A DNA stretch of 64,000 bases from positions 372,001-436,000 of the forward strand of contig WACJ01000046.1 in assembly GCA_008973525.1 (NCBI GenBank), in the 5' to 3' direction. The stretch comes from Stenopsyche tienmushanensis (Eukaryota; Arthropoda; Insecta; Trichoptera; Stenopsychidae). The notes beneath the pieces are model-generated. The model saw nothing but the letters and a program-made list of their open reading frames with translations, had not been told where the DNA came from and did not search any database. The position numbers and the translations under genes were made by a program. Shown here piece by piece: positions 23,601 to 32,235 of the stretch (the first letter of the stretch is position 1; each line of letters starts with the position of its first letter).

Positions 23601-23774
23601 GGTGAGCATCCAGCTGCCATGCAGAGGGGTAAAAATTCAGCATCCCCAATACCAGGAAGGTGGTGGGGTCATCTTTCTGCAGGACTCGGTCTAGCTGCTT
23701 GCGTGCCACCAAGAGCTGTGGTGGCCGCAGTATTGACACTCGCCTTGCTTGCCCAAGCTTTGCCTAATTCGTAA
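8527..23774 (+). CDS. dpr: Dpr-family two-Ig-domain neuronal surface receptor (dpr11/dpr15-like), 3' six exons, 5' incomplete
   Basis: Six exons (8527-8681, 9237-9377, 9458-9551, 20013-20206, 21152-21257, 23602-23774) join in frame with GT-AG introns of 555, 80, 10461, 945 and 2344 bp, giving a 286-residue C-terminal fragment. Ig1 has cysteines at 50 and 112 and the core Trp at 62 within SVSWIRRRD, followed by HILTVDRYTF; DAGQYECQVSTEPK is the classic Dpr F/G-strand signature. Ig2 has cysteines at 153 and 213 and Trp 167. N-glycosylation sequons lie at 37, 57 and 210. The tail has a conserved-looking EHPAAMQ and then a hydrophobic end (about 264-281) with no cytoplasmic domain, as in a GPI-anchor signal. 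Dprs are known neuronal surface proteins that bind DIP proteins in synaptic partner recognition. The THAYLPCKVKQLGNKSVSW stretch is what suggests dpr11/15, from memory. The signal peptide and start Met are not identified. Confidence 0.93.
9077..9145 (-). repeat. tRNA-like relic, possibly the head of a tRNA-derived SINE
   Basis: The minus strand carries a perfect Pol III B-box match (GTTCGATTC) and a weaker A-box-like TGTGACATTGATAAAG upstream at normal spacing. Ends GAGCGTG and CACGTAA could form five of seven acceptor pairs, and the T-arm keeps four of five. The anticodon stem does not fold and the total is about 69 nt, so a working tRNA is unlikely. It lies in the intron between the first two dpr exons listed. 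Confidence 0.45.
9237..9377 (+). CDS. dpr: dpr exon: Ig1 core
   Basis: This 47-codon exon is phase 0 at both ends. It runs from VKQLGNKSVSWIRRRD to ATDTWTLQ and contains the Ig1 tryptophan. The acceptor TTTTTTTCAG is strong. The donor CAG|GTTATT is weak at +3 to +5, but the next exon continues in frame with the expected Dpr residues, so the boundary is well supported. Confidence 0.93.
9458..9551 (+). CDS. dpr: dpr exon: end of Ig1
   Basis: It encodes VKYVQARDAGQYECQVSTEP and the end of the Ig1 G strand (MLNVV). The acceptor is TTTTAATAG and the donor is G|GTATGT, in phase 1. Only an 80-bp intron separates it from the preceding exon, whereas the following intron is over 10 kb. The split codon makes GTG (Val) with the first two bases of the next exon, giving NVVVPKIEI as expected for the Ig1-Ig2 linker. 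Confidence 0.93.
9552..10592. other. intronic noncoding (dpr), nothing recognised
   Basis: This is the start of the 10.5-kb intron. It is AT-rich, with no repeat family or open frame of note. Confidence 0.5.
10593..11423 (-). mobile_element. mariner transposon relic, N-terminal half missing
   Basis: On the minus strand, reading down from 11423, a frame gives LSYELTDSNKLQRISTCDIL, LVTGDESWILYENIQRKRS and KVLLCIWWDWKGVVYYELL. After a stop or frameshift near 11066 it continues TINSTKYCFQLNNLKDAI, ELANRRGVVFHHDDARPHV and then a degraded C-terminus. VTGDE and HHDDARPH carry the first two Asp of the DD34D mariner triad. The 3' terminal repeat is probably TTAGGATGTCCCATAAG at 10593, next to TA (10591-10592). 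The helix-turn-helix N-terminus and the other TIR are absent, so the copy is truncated near 11423 and inactive. It lies inside the large dpr intron, antisense to the gene. Confidence 0.85.
11424..12802. other. intronic noncoding with a relatively GC-rich patch
   Basis: From about 11800 to 12460 the base composition is richer in G+C and several overlapping short frames (67-98 codons, both strands) are open. None shows a recognisable motif and they contradict each other by overlapping. It could be a conserved noncoding element of the dpr intron or an old repeat. Confidence 0.4.
12803..13290 (+). mobile_element. Tigger/pogo transposase fragment, dead
   Basis: The + strand reads KALLLIKNTLGYPTHFSG (from 12803), then VEVLFLLPNTTSLIQTIDQ, which aligns with the LLLDNAPGHP...VVFLPPNTTSLIQPMDQ core of Tigger/jerky transposases. 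Further on, DAVDNINLSWNNLSEKCLKR, VWKNIKPEQ and IVDVDEIVKLANETSL (13068-13250) match the region after the DDE domain. The catalytic Asp of LLxDN is replaced by Lys here, and frames are broken between blocks. No terminal repeats were found. Confidence 0.8.
13291..15060. other. intronic noncoding, nothing recognised
   Basis: It is AT-rich. Two frames of 68 codons (14237-14443 minus, 14732-14938 plus) have no recognisable features. Confidence 0.45.
15061..15950 (+). mobile_element. hAT-type transposon relic with C-terminal dimerisation motif and CCCGGGAT-rich ends
   Basis: At about 15645-15745 the + strand reads LMMIPPTSVEAERAFSAGS, then after a stop LASKIRYRLNK. This is the hAT family dimerisation motif, which normally reads SVEAERxFS followed by a run ending RSRLS. 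Upstream the frame is broken. Both flanks are enriched in CCCGGGAT/CCCGAT words (15096-15190 and 15910-15945), a pattern that I associate with subterminal regions of hAT elements. Exact ends and 8-bp duplications could not be placed, so the boundaries are approximate. Confidence 0.7.
15089..15123. repeat. perfect 12-bp inverted repeat with 11-nt loop
   Basis: GATCACGGGGTC (15089-15100) and GACCCCGTGATC (15112-15123) are exact reverse complements around CCGGATCCCGA. The structure lies in the subterminal region of the hAT relic. Confidence 0.85.
15951..20012. other. rest of the large dpr intron, noncoding
   Basis: It is mostly AT-rich. Two stretches with higher G+C (about 16800-17120 and 18900-19270) lack recognisable protein, RNA or transposon features; the second contains an 83-codon minus frame with no motif. 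A short AT microsatellite lies at about 19712-19727. Lineage comparison could show whether the GC-richer blocks are conserved intronic enhancers. Confidence 0.4.
20013..20206 (+). CDS. dpr: dpr exon: first half of Ig2
   Basis: It encodes PKIEIVGESELYVKAGSTVS, then LRCVI with the first Ig2 cysteine, and IFWYRDSERVL with the Ig2 tryptophan, ending at RVGADTT. The acceptor is a long T-run followed by GCAG; the donor is ACG|GTTTGT, again weak beyond GT. Entry phase 1 and exit phase 0 agree with both neighbours. An in-frame TAA follows about 10 bases into the intron, so read-through would truncate the protein. Confidence 0.93.
20207..21151. other. dpr intron, noncoding
   Basis: A 945-bp AT-rich intron between the two Ig2 exons. 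Nothing further was recognised. Confidence 0.7.
21152..21257 (+). CDS. dpr: dpr exon: end of Ig2
   Basis: It encodes VGTLVIYNSRKEDSGNYSCS and then PSNLDSASVMLHVLN. The DSGNYSC motif carries the second Ig2 cysteine (fragment residue 213) and an N-glycosylation sequon. The acceptor is TTTTCACAATAG and the donor is the consensus G|GTAAGT, in phase 1. Confidence 0.93.
21258..23601. other. last dpr intron, noncoding
   Basis: A 2344-bp intron. A 108-codon + frame at 21605-21931 overlaps a 66-codon minus frame. I recognise neither and regard them as chance. An 8-bp perfect hairpin (CCCCTATG...CATAGGGG) lies at 22801-22824. Confidence 0.5.
23602..23774 (+). CDS. dpr: dpr terminal exon: juxtamembrane region and GPI-signal-like tail
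   Basis: The phase-1 start restores Gly and reads EHPAAMQRGKNSASPIPGRW, then a glycine/alanine-rich stretch and the hydrophobic AVVAAVLTLALLAQALPNS before TAA at 23772-23774. Dpr receptors are reported to be GPI-anchored. A short hydrophobic C-terminus with no cytosolic tail fits that, with a likely omega site in the Gly/Ser/Ala region before it; the exact site is inferred. The exon is clearly richer in G+C than its surroundings. Confidence 0.9.
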
Positions 23775-25132
23775 AATCTAATTGTGGTGACCACGTTGGC
23801 CTACTGTTACCACAAATAGGATATGTCACGTGTGGTCACAAACATAACATCGCCAATTATGCAGACGGACACTGTACAGCAACAGAACATAATTGGAATA
23901 CATCAGGACTTCTGAAAGCTAGATAAAACTCATTATATCGTAATTTTTTAACTCTTCTGTCCGTTAAGTGTAACTGAATTTTATACACATTAAAGTCAAG
24001 TGTTTGTATTAATGTGATAATAATATTAGAATTTAATGTATATACAATATATACAAGTGATTAATCAACATGATTATAATAACAGTTAAAAATAATATTT
24101 TTACATGTGTACATATTTAAAAAACATCAATACTTCATAAAATGTGATTTAATATGTCAGTTTGTATATAAAACATAAAATTAACCTTTATATTGCATGT
24201 AAATATGAAAAGCGTTGAAGTGAAATCATTTTATCTGATGTAAATAAAATTGAATTTTTATTGAAGCAACTTATTGAAATATTGATGATGTCAGAACAAT
24301 TAGTTATCTTCAATATGTCAATAAAAAAATATCATTCGTTTCATCAAAATTTTATATAAAAATAACGTGAGACATTGTTCGCTATTAAATGGAGACGATT
24401 GGAGAGAATGGTGCTATTAATGTTGTTAGTTAAAATATCATTGTTTCAGACGACAGATTGATACCCTTTATTAAAAAATAACAGATTTACATATTAATAA
24501 TAAATCAATAACAAACATTTTACCATTTCAGCTTATAGTAAAAATATCGCTTAAACTATGAATATTGAATAAAATGAGCTTTCTAGATAAGTGTAAAATA
24601 TTACGGATTATAATTTGTATCCCTTTTTGGTTTATAAGGATCATTTATTTTGCCTTCGAGAACGGCTGAATCTGCATGCCAATAAATGTGTCAGGCGACT
24701 TTATGTTGTAATATTATTTTTAAAATTAAATATATCTGTAAGTTGACTAGTTAGAATTGAAAGTTATAAATGTAAAGTTTGTTATCAAGTTGATGTTTTG
24801 AGTTGGATATGTAAAAAAATAATTTCGTCTCTAAGATTAAAAACCAAAACAATTGTATATAATATTTTATAAAAAAAATGCTTTAAATTATCGAACATCA
24901 GATGTATGAAGAGGGATAGGATATGAATATTATCTTTGGTGAATTTGAAAATAAAAACTAAAAAAATATATACGACTTTCTTTTTAAGACTAATAAAATC
25001 TCCCAAATACAAATTTACCACAAAATTGAAATATCTGTATAAATTATAAATAAAAGTAAATGTGCAGTATTTCCGACGTCTGTCATCACTGACACTCACT
25101 ATTTGTACAGTGGATATAGTTATCAGGTCAGT
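23775..25132. other. presumed dpr 3' UTR and downstream AT-rich sequence
   Basis: This is very AT-rich with no coding signal. A 121-codon minus frame at 24785-25150 is low complexity (Phe, Ile, Tyr, Lys-rich) and enters the mariner element downstream, so I treat it as chance. Confidence 0.5.
24243..24248 (+). promoter_or_regulatory. candidate poly(A) signal of the dpr gene
   Basis: This is the first canonical AATAAA that I find downstream of the stop codon, about 470 bp into the presumed 3' UTR. An ATTAAA variant lies nearer, at about 23989. In DNA this AT-rich such hexamers arise by chance, so the real cleavage site is unknown. Confidence 0.3.
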
Positions 25133-25530
25133 CCAAAACTTCGTGCGCATTTTTTTTTAATAGTGTAAATAAAACATAATTTAACATTGGATTTCGAACT
25201 TGTCGCGCTTCGAAAGAGACCTGTTTTTTGACCGTTTGGTAACAGGTAACGAAAAATTGATTATGTATTTATTATAACGTCACAAAAAAAAGACAGTGGA
25301 GCAGATTAAGATAAGCAGCCAATTCTAACAGCAAAGGTCTCTTGACGTCCTAAAAATATACTTTTAAGCGTTTGGTGGGATGTTTATGGTGTGATTTATT
25401 ATGAGCTGTTAAAACCAAATCAAACTATTAATGCAGATATTAACAGTGTCGCTTAAACTTAGAATTAATTTAAAAAAAACTGGCTGCGATAATATCCCAA
25501 AAATGCGCACGAACTTTTGAACTGGCCTGA
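25133..25530 (+). mobile_element. mariner deletion derivative (398 bp) with intact TIRs and TA target duplication
   Basis: The left end TCAGGTCAGTCCAAAACTTC and the right end (complement TCAGGCCAGTTCAAAAGTTC) form good TIRs that continue into GTGCGCATTTT, flanked by TA at 25131-25132 and 25531-25532. Internally the + strand keeps mariner transposase scraps: FFDRLVTGNEKLIMYLL (the first catalytic block, with Asp changed to Asn) and WWDVYGVIYYELLKPNQTIN (about 25376-25435), in broken frames. The N-terminal DNA-binding part and the C-terminal catalytic part are deleted. The size and clean ends suggest it moved as a MITE-like non-autonomous copy, or decayed after an internal deletion. Confidence 0.88.
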
Positions 25531-26175
25531 TATTAGCGTCTGGGTGTGATATCCGGTGTATGGTAGAAGATCTAGATCAATACCTATTAATTTTTCTTAT
25601 CTTAATTTTGCAGAACAACACCAAACTAGTCATTATTAACTAAAAACTTATCGTTTCATTATAATCTCTTTTTTCATCCGCTCTAACTGCTGATAGTGTA
25701 TAATCTATTTGATTATCTGATCAGATTCAGGAAAATAATTTTTTTCATTGTAATTTATGGCTTAAGGGTAGCTTAAAAAGGTCATGGTCTATCATATATT
25801 AACCATTTATCATCGCAACTTATAATTCGCTGTAAAATGGATTTTTTTCATAGCTAGATAAAAGACATGAACAGAATGCTATTTATATTTGCTACTCTAG
25901 TACAAATATTGACAATTCATGGGGAATTCGAATTAATATAAAGTTTGTATATTTAACTTAGAAGATAAAGGTCTTTTGAACTGACAACCATGAACAACTG
26001 AGCTTTATTGACAATTATCTTATTGTTTGACGAGGATCTGATTCTATAAATAACATCAGCGCATCATTATTCAATTTACAGGGTATTTCCGTTCTAGGAA
26101 CATTCTTGAGGCTTTTTACTCACAATAGTTCTAATTTATTTTTCTTATTTAAATCGTTGAATAAATATTCTAGAA
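25531..26175. other. noncoding, nothing recognised
   Basis: AT-rich spacer between the mariner derivative and the first hAT MITE. Confidence 0.5.
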
Positions 26176-26541
26176 CAGCGGTTCTTAAACTCATATAGTC
26201 CGTGGATCCGCCTTTTGAGTAATTTTTTTCGCGGACCATCTCTTGAGCCAATTTTTTCTCGCAGACCCCTTCTTGAACTATTTTTTTGGTGGACCTCATC
26301 TCAATCCTTGTGACTTAATTTTTCAATCAAAAAAATATTTTTTGGTCAAATATTGGTCAAAATAGATCTTCTTATAATGTTTTCTGTAAAAACTTCTTGT
26401 TCAACTACAGATAAATGTTTTTTTATATCTTCGCGGACCCCCGAAATTGGCTTCGTGGACTCCCGGTAATGGTTTTGCGGACCCCTGGAAATGGCTTCGT
26501 GGACCCCCAGGGATCTGCGGACTCCTGTTTAAGAACTGCTA
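26176..26541 (+). mobile_element. non-autonomous hAT element, copy A
   Basis: It starts CAGCGGTTCTTAAAC and ends GTTTAAGAACTGCTA, an imperfect 15-bp TIR of the common hAT type (CAGxGGTTCTxAAAC). The flanking 8-mers TTCTAGAA (26168-26175) and ATCTAGGA (26542-26549) agree at 6 of 8 positions and fit the hAT preference nTCTAGAn. There is no transposase. The interior repeats GCGGACCCC-type words near both ends. Open frames across it on both strands are artefacts of the element. Confidence 0.85.
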
Positions 26542-29500
26542 ATCTAGGAGATTGTTTTAAAAATATGACTTTTTGTTTGGTTTTAAAAGTTGAAAAATGA
26601 AAAAAGTTCCTAACTATTGAAACACTTTTTGATTTAATATATGTAGTCCATTTTAAATGATTTTGTTGTTTTATTCCTAAGAAGAAAAAAAGTGTGGAAA
26701 TTGTTCTGGACTTGCAGGAAAATACAAAAAAAAATTGTCCCCAAAGATTAAAACGAGGCAAATATTCTTCATCAAATCTGAAACATTGTATCTAAATAAA
26801 GGTAAAAAAAATATATAGAATACAAATTTCCAGCTCTCATTTTCACATAATAATACTGAATATTTTGACGGATCAAAAGAACCAAACATGTTTTTTTACT
26901 GCATGTTAAAAAGTCTTAATTCACTGTTAATATTTTTAAATACAAATCTCCCAAATAATAAGTGATCATAGATATTTTTGACCTTCGTAATGAGAAAGAG
27001 CCTCAAACTTAAAAAAGCATTTATTTTAGATATTATGATTTAATATAAATACTAGCCAAATGAACATTTTTAAAGAGCAGACTTTATCGATTTCTTACAA
27101 AGGGTACGAAGAAAAAATGTTTTGGCTTTCACCTCCAGACAATCGGCTATTTTTTCTAAGAAACCAACATTTGCGCTTGCTTCAATACACAAAACCAAAA
27201 TTGCCTCCTATTCGTAATAATTCAATTAATATCAAAAATGGTTACCATTAATCAAATATAATCTAGCATGCTTTTGTATTTCTGGAGCGTGTAGTTCCAA
27301 TCCTTGCACTTCTTGCTCCCTTTGTCTATTTCAATACATAAACACAATAGAGTCCCAAAAAGCAGTCTTGTGCTACTAAGGAGGTCATTTCACAAACGTG
27401 TTACCGAACTTTGAACTTATGTATAAATTAATCACGATTCTGAGTCAGGCGCCATTGTTCACACGTTCCTGTTGTAAATGTATGCACCGTATTCATCCGC
27501 CATGAAATCTATTTCCTTAGACTGAGGATAATCCGGGATAATCCCGTGTGTACCTACAAGGGATGCTATTTGCGCTTATAATAAGCCATCTACCCTCGAC
27601 AACGAATTAAGAAATGCTACCCGCCGAGAGGGATTCTCGTATTGTGCGTCCAGGTATAGGCCCAAAACATTCCTGGAGATTTCTATCTTCCTGGGGACGA
27701 AGGTGACCTTAATTGACCACGACATTTACACAACCTTATTCATTAGCCACACAGCATCTTAATATTCAGCGAAAAATTCAGCTTAATTTTCAGCGAAACA
27801 AAAGACACTGAAATAGAAGCGGGAAGAAGTGAGATTCCAAAAAAAACAAGTGCGAAATTTTCCCCTTATTAACAGAAAAATCAAATATATTTTCCATAAG
27901 AATTCCTCTTTTGTATTGTATTAATGAGAATTTGTAAAATGAGCGTCAATTTGTAATTCTCTGATGGCGGCTTTACAAGCTGGTCAACCCTTCGTAAGAA
28001 CAAAGAAACAGCCCCTACACAGCTGGTGGCTGGTGAAGAAATGATTTTTTAGGGTCCATTAAATCCTTATTATAATTCTCGGACGATGTAATATTACATT
28101 CAAATTTATTTACTATTTAATAAAATATTACTGCCGGTCAAGTTATATCAATTAAATACACTATAATTTTGTCAATTTCAGATGAAATTAGTAAATATTT
28201 GTATTTTGATAGATTGACTACTTAACTATTAACATAACATAAATTAATTATATACTCATTTAAAAAATAAATAAATTATTGATCCGTCATTTAATGCTTT
28301 TGATAATAAATTCGACTTTTCAAATCATGACCTGAGCACGTCCTTGGTTCTTTATAGCCGCTCATTGTTCTAATGAAGGATGCATATTTTCTTAAATAAA
28401 ACATGGATCTTTCCACGTTTTTTTATAACCAAGGGAAAAAGTAAATTTGATAACATTTAGTCTGTATGTCATCAACGAAAAGTACTTTTAACTTCATCAG
28501 AACAAACTTTTCGATTAACAGGTTTCAAATTTAATTTCATTTAGGCAACCATTTATTTAAAAATTAGTGGATTTAATTTTATAAATGTATTAAAAAACCT
28601 GCTTTTTAAATTAATTTGGATTTTTTTTAAATTTAAACGATTGTTAATAAATTGTAGTAGAGGTTAAAAACATTAATTTATTCATACAAAAGGCTAATTA
28701 ATAGATTTTTGAGTAATTGTATCCATATTTCAGTAAAGTATAGCGATAATAACTTTAATCATTCCCTTCAAAGTATGCACAAATCGGGAATGGAAAAATT
28801 TCAACAAGACCGAACATTGTCTTACAACAAATAATTGTTATGATCAAATTAATATCATGAATCGAACTTTTAAGTGGATTTTAACGGGGGCGCCTAGTTT
28901 TCTAGTGAATTTTATCCACCCGGGGCCTAATTGAATAATAACTTCATAATCATATCGAATACATTTCGTAAAGTACGCTCACTTAACTCACTTTGTTCGG
29001 GAGTATGTTTTAAAGTATACCCAAGGAGTAAATTTAGGCAATCGACGAAAATTAAATCCAATTTGGACCTGAACCTTTAAAGTGAAGCCTATTAATCTCT
29101 TGTAAATTTTGTGAGCTCAAAATTTCACTACAAATTCTCGAAAATTTTAGGGGGGGGGGGTCGTAAAATTAATTTGGATTCTGTTTAATTGTTATAAAGC
29201 ATTATCATACGATTATAATTAAAAGACTTCGTAATTATTTGCATATGAGAGTTGAATTCTGGGTAAAAGTTATTATAGACGTATATAAAATTCAATGAAA
29301 ATCATTAGCTTATTTGAAATTTTGTTTCATTTTCATTTAACCACAGTATGAAAATAAATGTCTAAATCAAAATGAACGATAATGTATATTCGTCGTTTGC
29401 TCCACTATACGCATTGACGAGTAAATTACGACTTATAATAAATAGGATTCGTCGAGTTGCTGGAGGCTTAAGCTGAGCCCTTGTCAAGGACGCTTAAGGC

Positions 29501-30114
29501 CCTATTTCCTCTTTAGATATTCTAATTATTGATCAAAGGTTGAACATTCACCCTTAGCAATTCACACAAATAAATCTTTCGCGGCCCTTGCGTCATCTGA
29601 ATTTTCCATCTATTGAATATGTAAGCCGATTTCGCGATTGAAAACTAGTTCATAAATTCAGCATGATGAGGTGCTGAGACGTAAATAAGCCCAATTGAGA
29701 AATTCACTAAATATTCAATGGGTAACGTCTGTTGTCCTTCAAAATAGGAAATTCTCTCCTATTAATTTATATTATTGAATTATCATTTTATGATACGTTT
29801 ATTATTAATTGTATATCAACATAAAATATATATTAAATGTAAAGATTAAATATTCATATTAAAAAAACCGAGATTAACCGAAAAGAATATTGGTTTTGTA
29901 CGCATTTTACGTTGAAAAAGAATTTGGTTTGATTTTTTAAATTTTAATATGTGTCATTCCTTATGAAGAATTTAATTTTTCGATTGGTTGTTTAATGACT
30001 GATGAACTAATTTCAAATATATTTAAATTTTTGGGAAGAAAATAAAAATACATATCCACATTTATACAGAATTGCATTGATAGTTTTAGGAATGCCAGTT
30101 ATTACAACGATCAA
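26542..30114. other. noncoding, nothing recognised
   Basis: AT-rich sequence with a slightly GC-richer block at about 27480-27720 and an 11-G run at 29150-29160. No gene, RNA or transposon could be identified. Confidence 0.45.
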
Positions 30115-31187
30115 AAAAATCCCGTCGCCCGAAGTCAGCTCGAAGTTGCTCGAAGTCAAGTTTAGTTCGATGATTTGTCGTTTGTGGTTAAATTTTCGAA
30201 GCAAAAAATTTCAAAATATCGTAATAAAGGAACGAAAGGAAAAAAAGTTAGAGGAATTTAAAAAAAGACATTATCATGGACAACCTGACTGGAGTCAAAA
30301 GCTGGTACAAAAGGCAAAGATGCTTGGGTGGCCATACCCAAAATGCTAATGAAATTTTTAACTCAGGCGGTTTGGCTATTGACTTCAAAGCACCTGTATC
30401 CTTGTGTAAAAGTCATTGAAATATTAACATATATTGCTGCAGAGATATTCATAACGACTACAGATTCATTTTGAAGATAATGAATACATTAAATATAATT
30501 ATTGGCACCTACTGTAAAGTCTATGCTGAAAATATCGATGAAGCGCGAGTAGCGAGTTAGAATTGTAAGAGTCTTTCTGAGACAAAATCAGCTCGTATAG
30601 CCCGAAAACAACAGTTAGTCGAAGATAATCAACTTTTTGAAAAACGCTGAAGATCTATTATATGCACCTGGAATCATTGGTTGATCGGTAAGTCACTAAA
30701 ATTGATAGTTTTATCGCATTGAAACTTTAAACGAGATTATCTCGAAACAGCATTCTTAAAATGTTCGCCAGTTGTAGCTTAAAAAGTTGTTGATCGATCT
30801 GACTGAAATTTTGAAATGTTTCTCACTATAATATTATCTACTCAACTAAGCTAAAGCTTAAGGTTTTCGTCTAAATAGATATATTATTTTTTTTTTGGGT
30901 AAAATTTATCAAGCAAATGGTAAAAATATGAAAGTTTAACTAAAAAGTAAATTTTTAATTTTATACTTTTTTAAATTTTCATGGATTCATGGATAAATTA
31001 GCTTACACATATTAAAAATCAAAAAATATTTCCATTTTCGATTTCAGTTCAACAGGAAATCTTCGACAAGTGTCAAAAAAAGTAAAATAATGTCAAAAAA
31101 TTAAAATTATACGATTATTTTATCACTATTAAAAACAATCATGAAAAACTACTAATTTTCAAAAATTTAAAGGGATTGCCCCCTTAA
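30115..31187 (+). mobile_element. Mutator-like ORF repeat, copy 1 (frame broken)
   Basis: The same sequence recurs at 37340-38189. Conserved blocks read HTQNANE, then LNIIIGTYCKVYAENIDEA, and a C-terminal ARKQQLVEDNQLFE...EDLLYAPGIIG, with frameshifts near 30360 and several stops. The TQNANESxNSxxW pattern and the acidic ending resemble the C-terminal part of arthropod proteins annotated as Mutator-like transposases; that link is from memory. The 3' end is AAAGGGATTGCCCCCTTAA, shared with copy 2. The two copies lose similarity at nearly the same 5' point (about 30130). Copy 1 has about 190 bp (around 30880-31075) absent from copy 2. Confidence 0.6.
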
Positions 31188-31799
31188 CTCCTACGAGACA
31201 ATAGAAGGACTCTCAATGAAAATACATCGGATGATAGTTTAATTTTTTTTAAAATGTAACGGACATTTAGAAAATTATTGTTTTTTTTTATAAAAAAGTC
31301 ATTATTTTTTCCACAATGAAACCCGAAAACGAACTGGTATATATATTTTTACTTGAACCAGAATAAAAGCCGAAATATACGTATACAGTTCATTTAATTG
31401 AAAATAATTATTTTTCGACTGCAAAAGTAGTTATAGATTTGTATCACTTTATTTAAAGCATTTACGTCAACGTAAAATTAAAAATTATGCACTGTAAAAT
31501 ATAATTACGGTTATACGGCAGAGAAAACTATTAGATATAATGAAGTTTGAATTACTTTGCTAGATAAAAACATTAAATTCATGTTTCCTCATTTTATTAC
31601 AAACAATTTAAAAAAAACACTATCTTCTTAATGCCAAAGACAAAGTCTTGAGGCTCTCTTGATTGTCGTTTGTGTGGACTTAATAACCATAAAGTCTTCT
31701 TTGATAAGAGTTATGCAAATTTGAGACTTTGTGGCGCGCGGCAAGACTTAACGCATCATAAATTGTTATGCCGTTTTTTCATTACACTAATGTCAAATT
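31188..31799. other. noncoding, nothing recognised
   Basis: AT-rich spacer between two repeats; nothing was recognised. Confidence 0.45.
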
Positions 31800-32235
31800 C
31801 AAAATTATTAGTGTGTCTGGCAGTATAGACTTAAAATATTCTGAATTTGTTAATAATTCATATTCAAAATTAATTTAAGATTTAATTAAAAATTGCGAAT
31901 CTCACGCAGTAAAAGTGGAATTTCTTATCTCACAGGAAAAAATAATTTTATGCATGGTTTTTTTTCTATTCAATAATGGACATTTTTGTCTTAAATATGA
32001 AACTGTGTTTGTGTAATGTATATTAATATATAATAAAATAGACAAGCCAATGGTCTATTGGTTGCTTTATGATATGACACACACAAACACATGTGCGTAA
32101 CGTTTCTATGATGTATGCGACGGAGACGAAGAGACTACAAACTATTCTCCTTATTTTTCTGCCCAATTTTTGGTTGGAGTTTCACTTTTTGTGACGTTCA
32201 AGTCAATTTTCCCTACCGCGCCTCAAAATTACCAG
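31800..32235 (+). repeat. unclassified dispersed repeat, copy 1
   Basis: It aligns by eye with the reverse complement of 42610-43060. Shared blocks include GTGTTTGTGTAATRYATA, AATAAAATAG, CTATTGGTTGCTTTATG, TATGCGACGGAGACGAAGAG and GTGACGTTCAAGTCAATTTT. No coding capacity and no TIR were seen. It could be a MITE, a SINE or a fragment of a larger element. Confidence 0.65.

Noticed and set aside
24785..25150. 121-codon minus frame downstream of dpr
   Set aside because: Low-complexity AT-driven residues, and it runs into the end of the mariner derivative.
26415..26761. Frames of 61 and 112 codons on opposite strands
   Set aside because: They cross the boundary of hAT copy A and translate its noncoding repeats.
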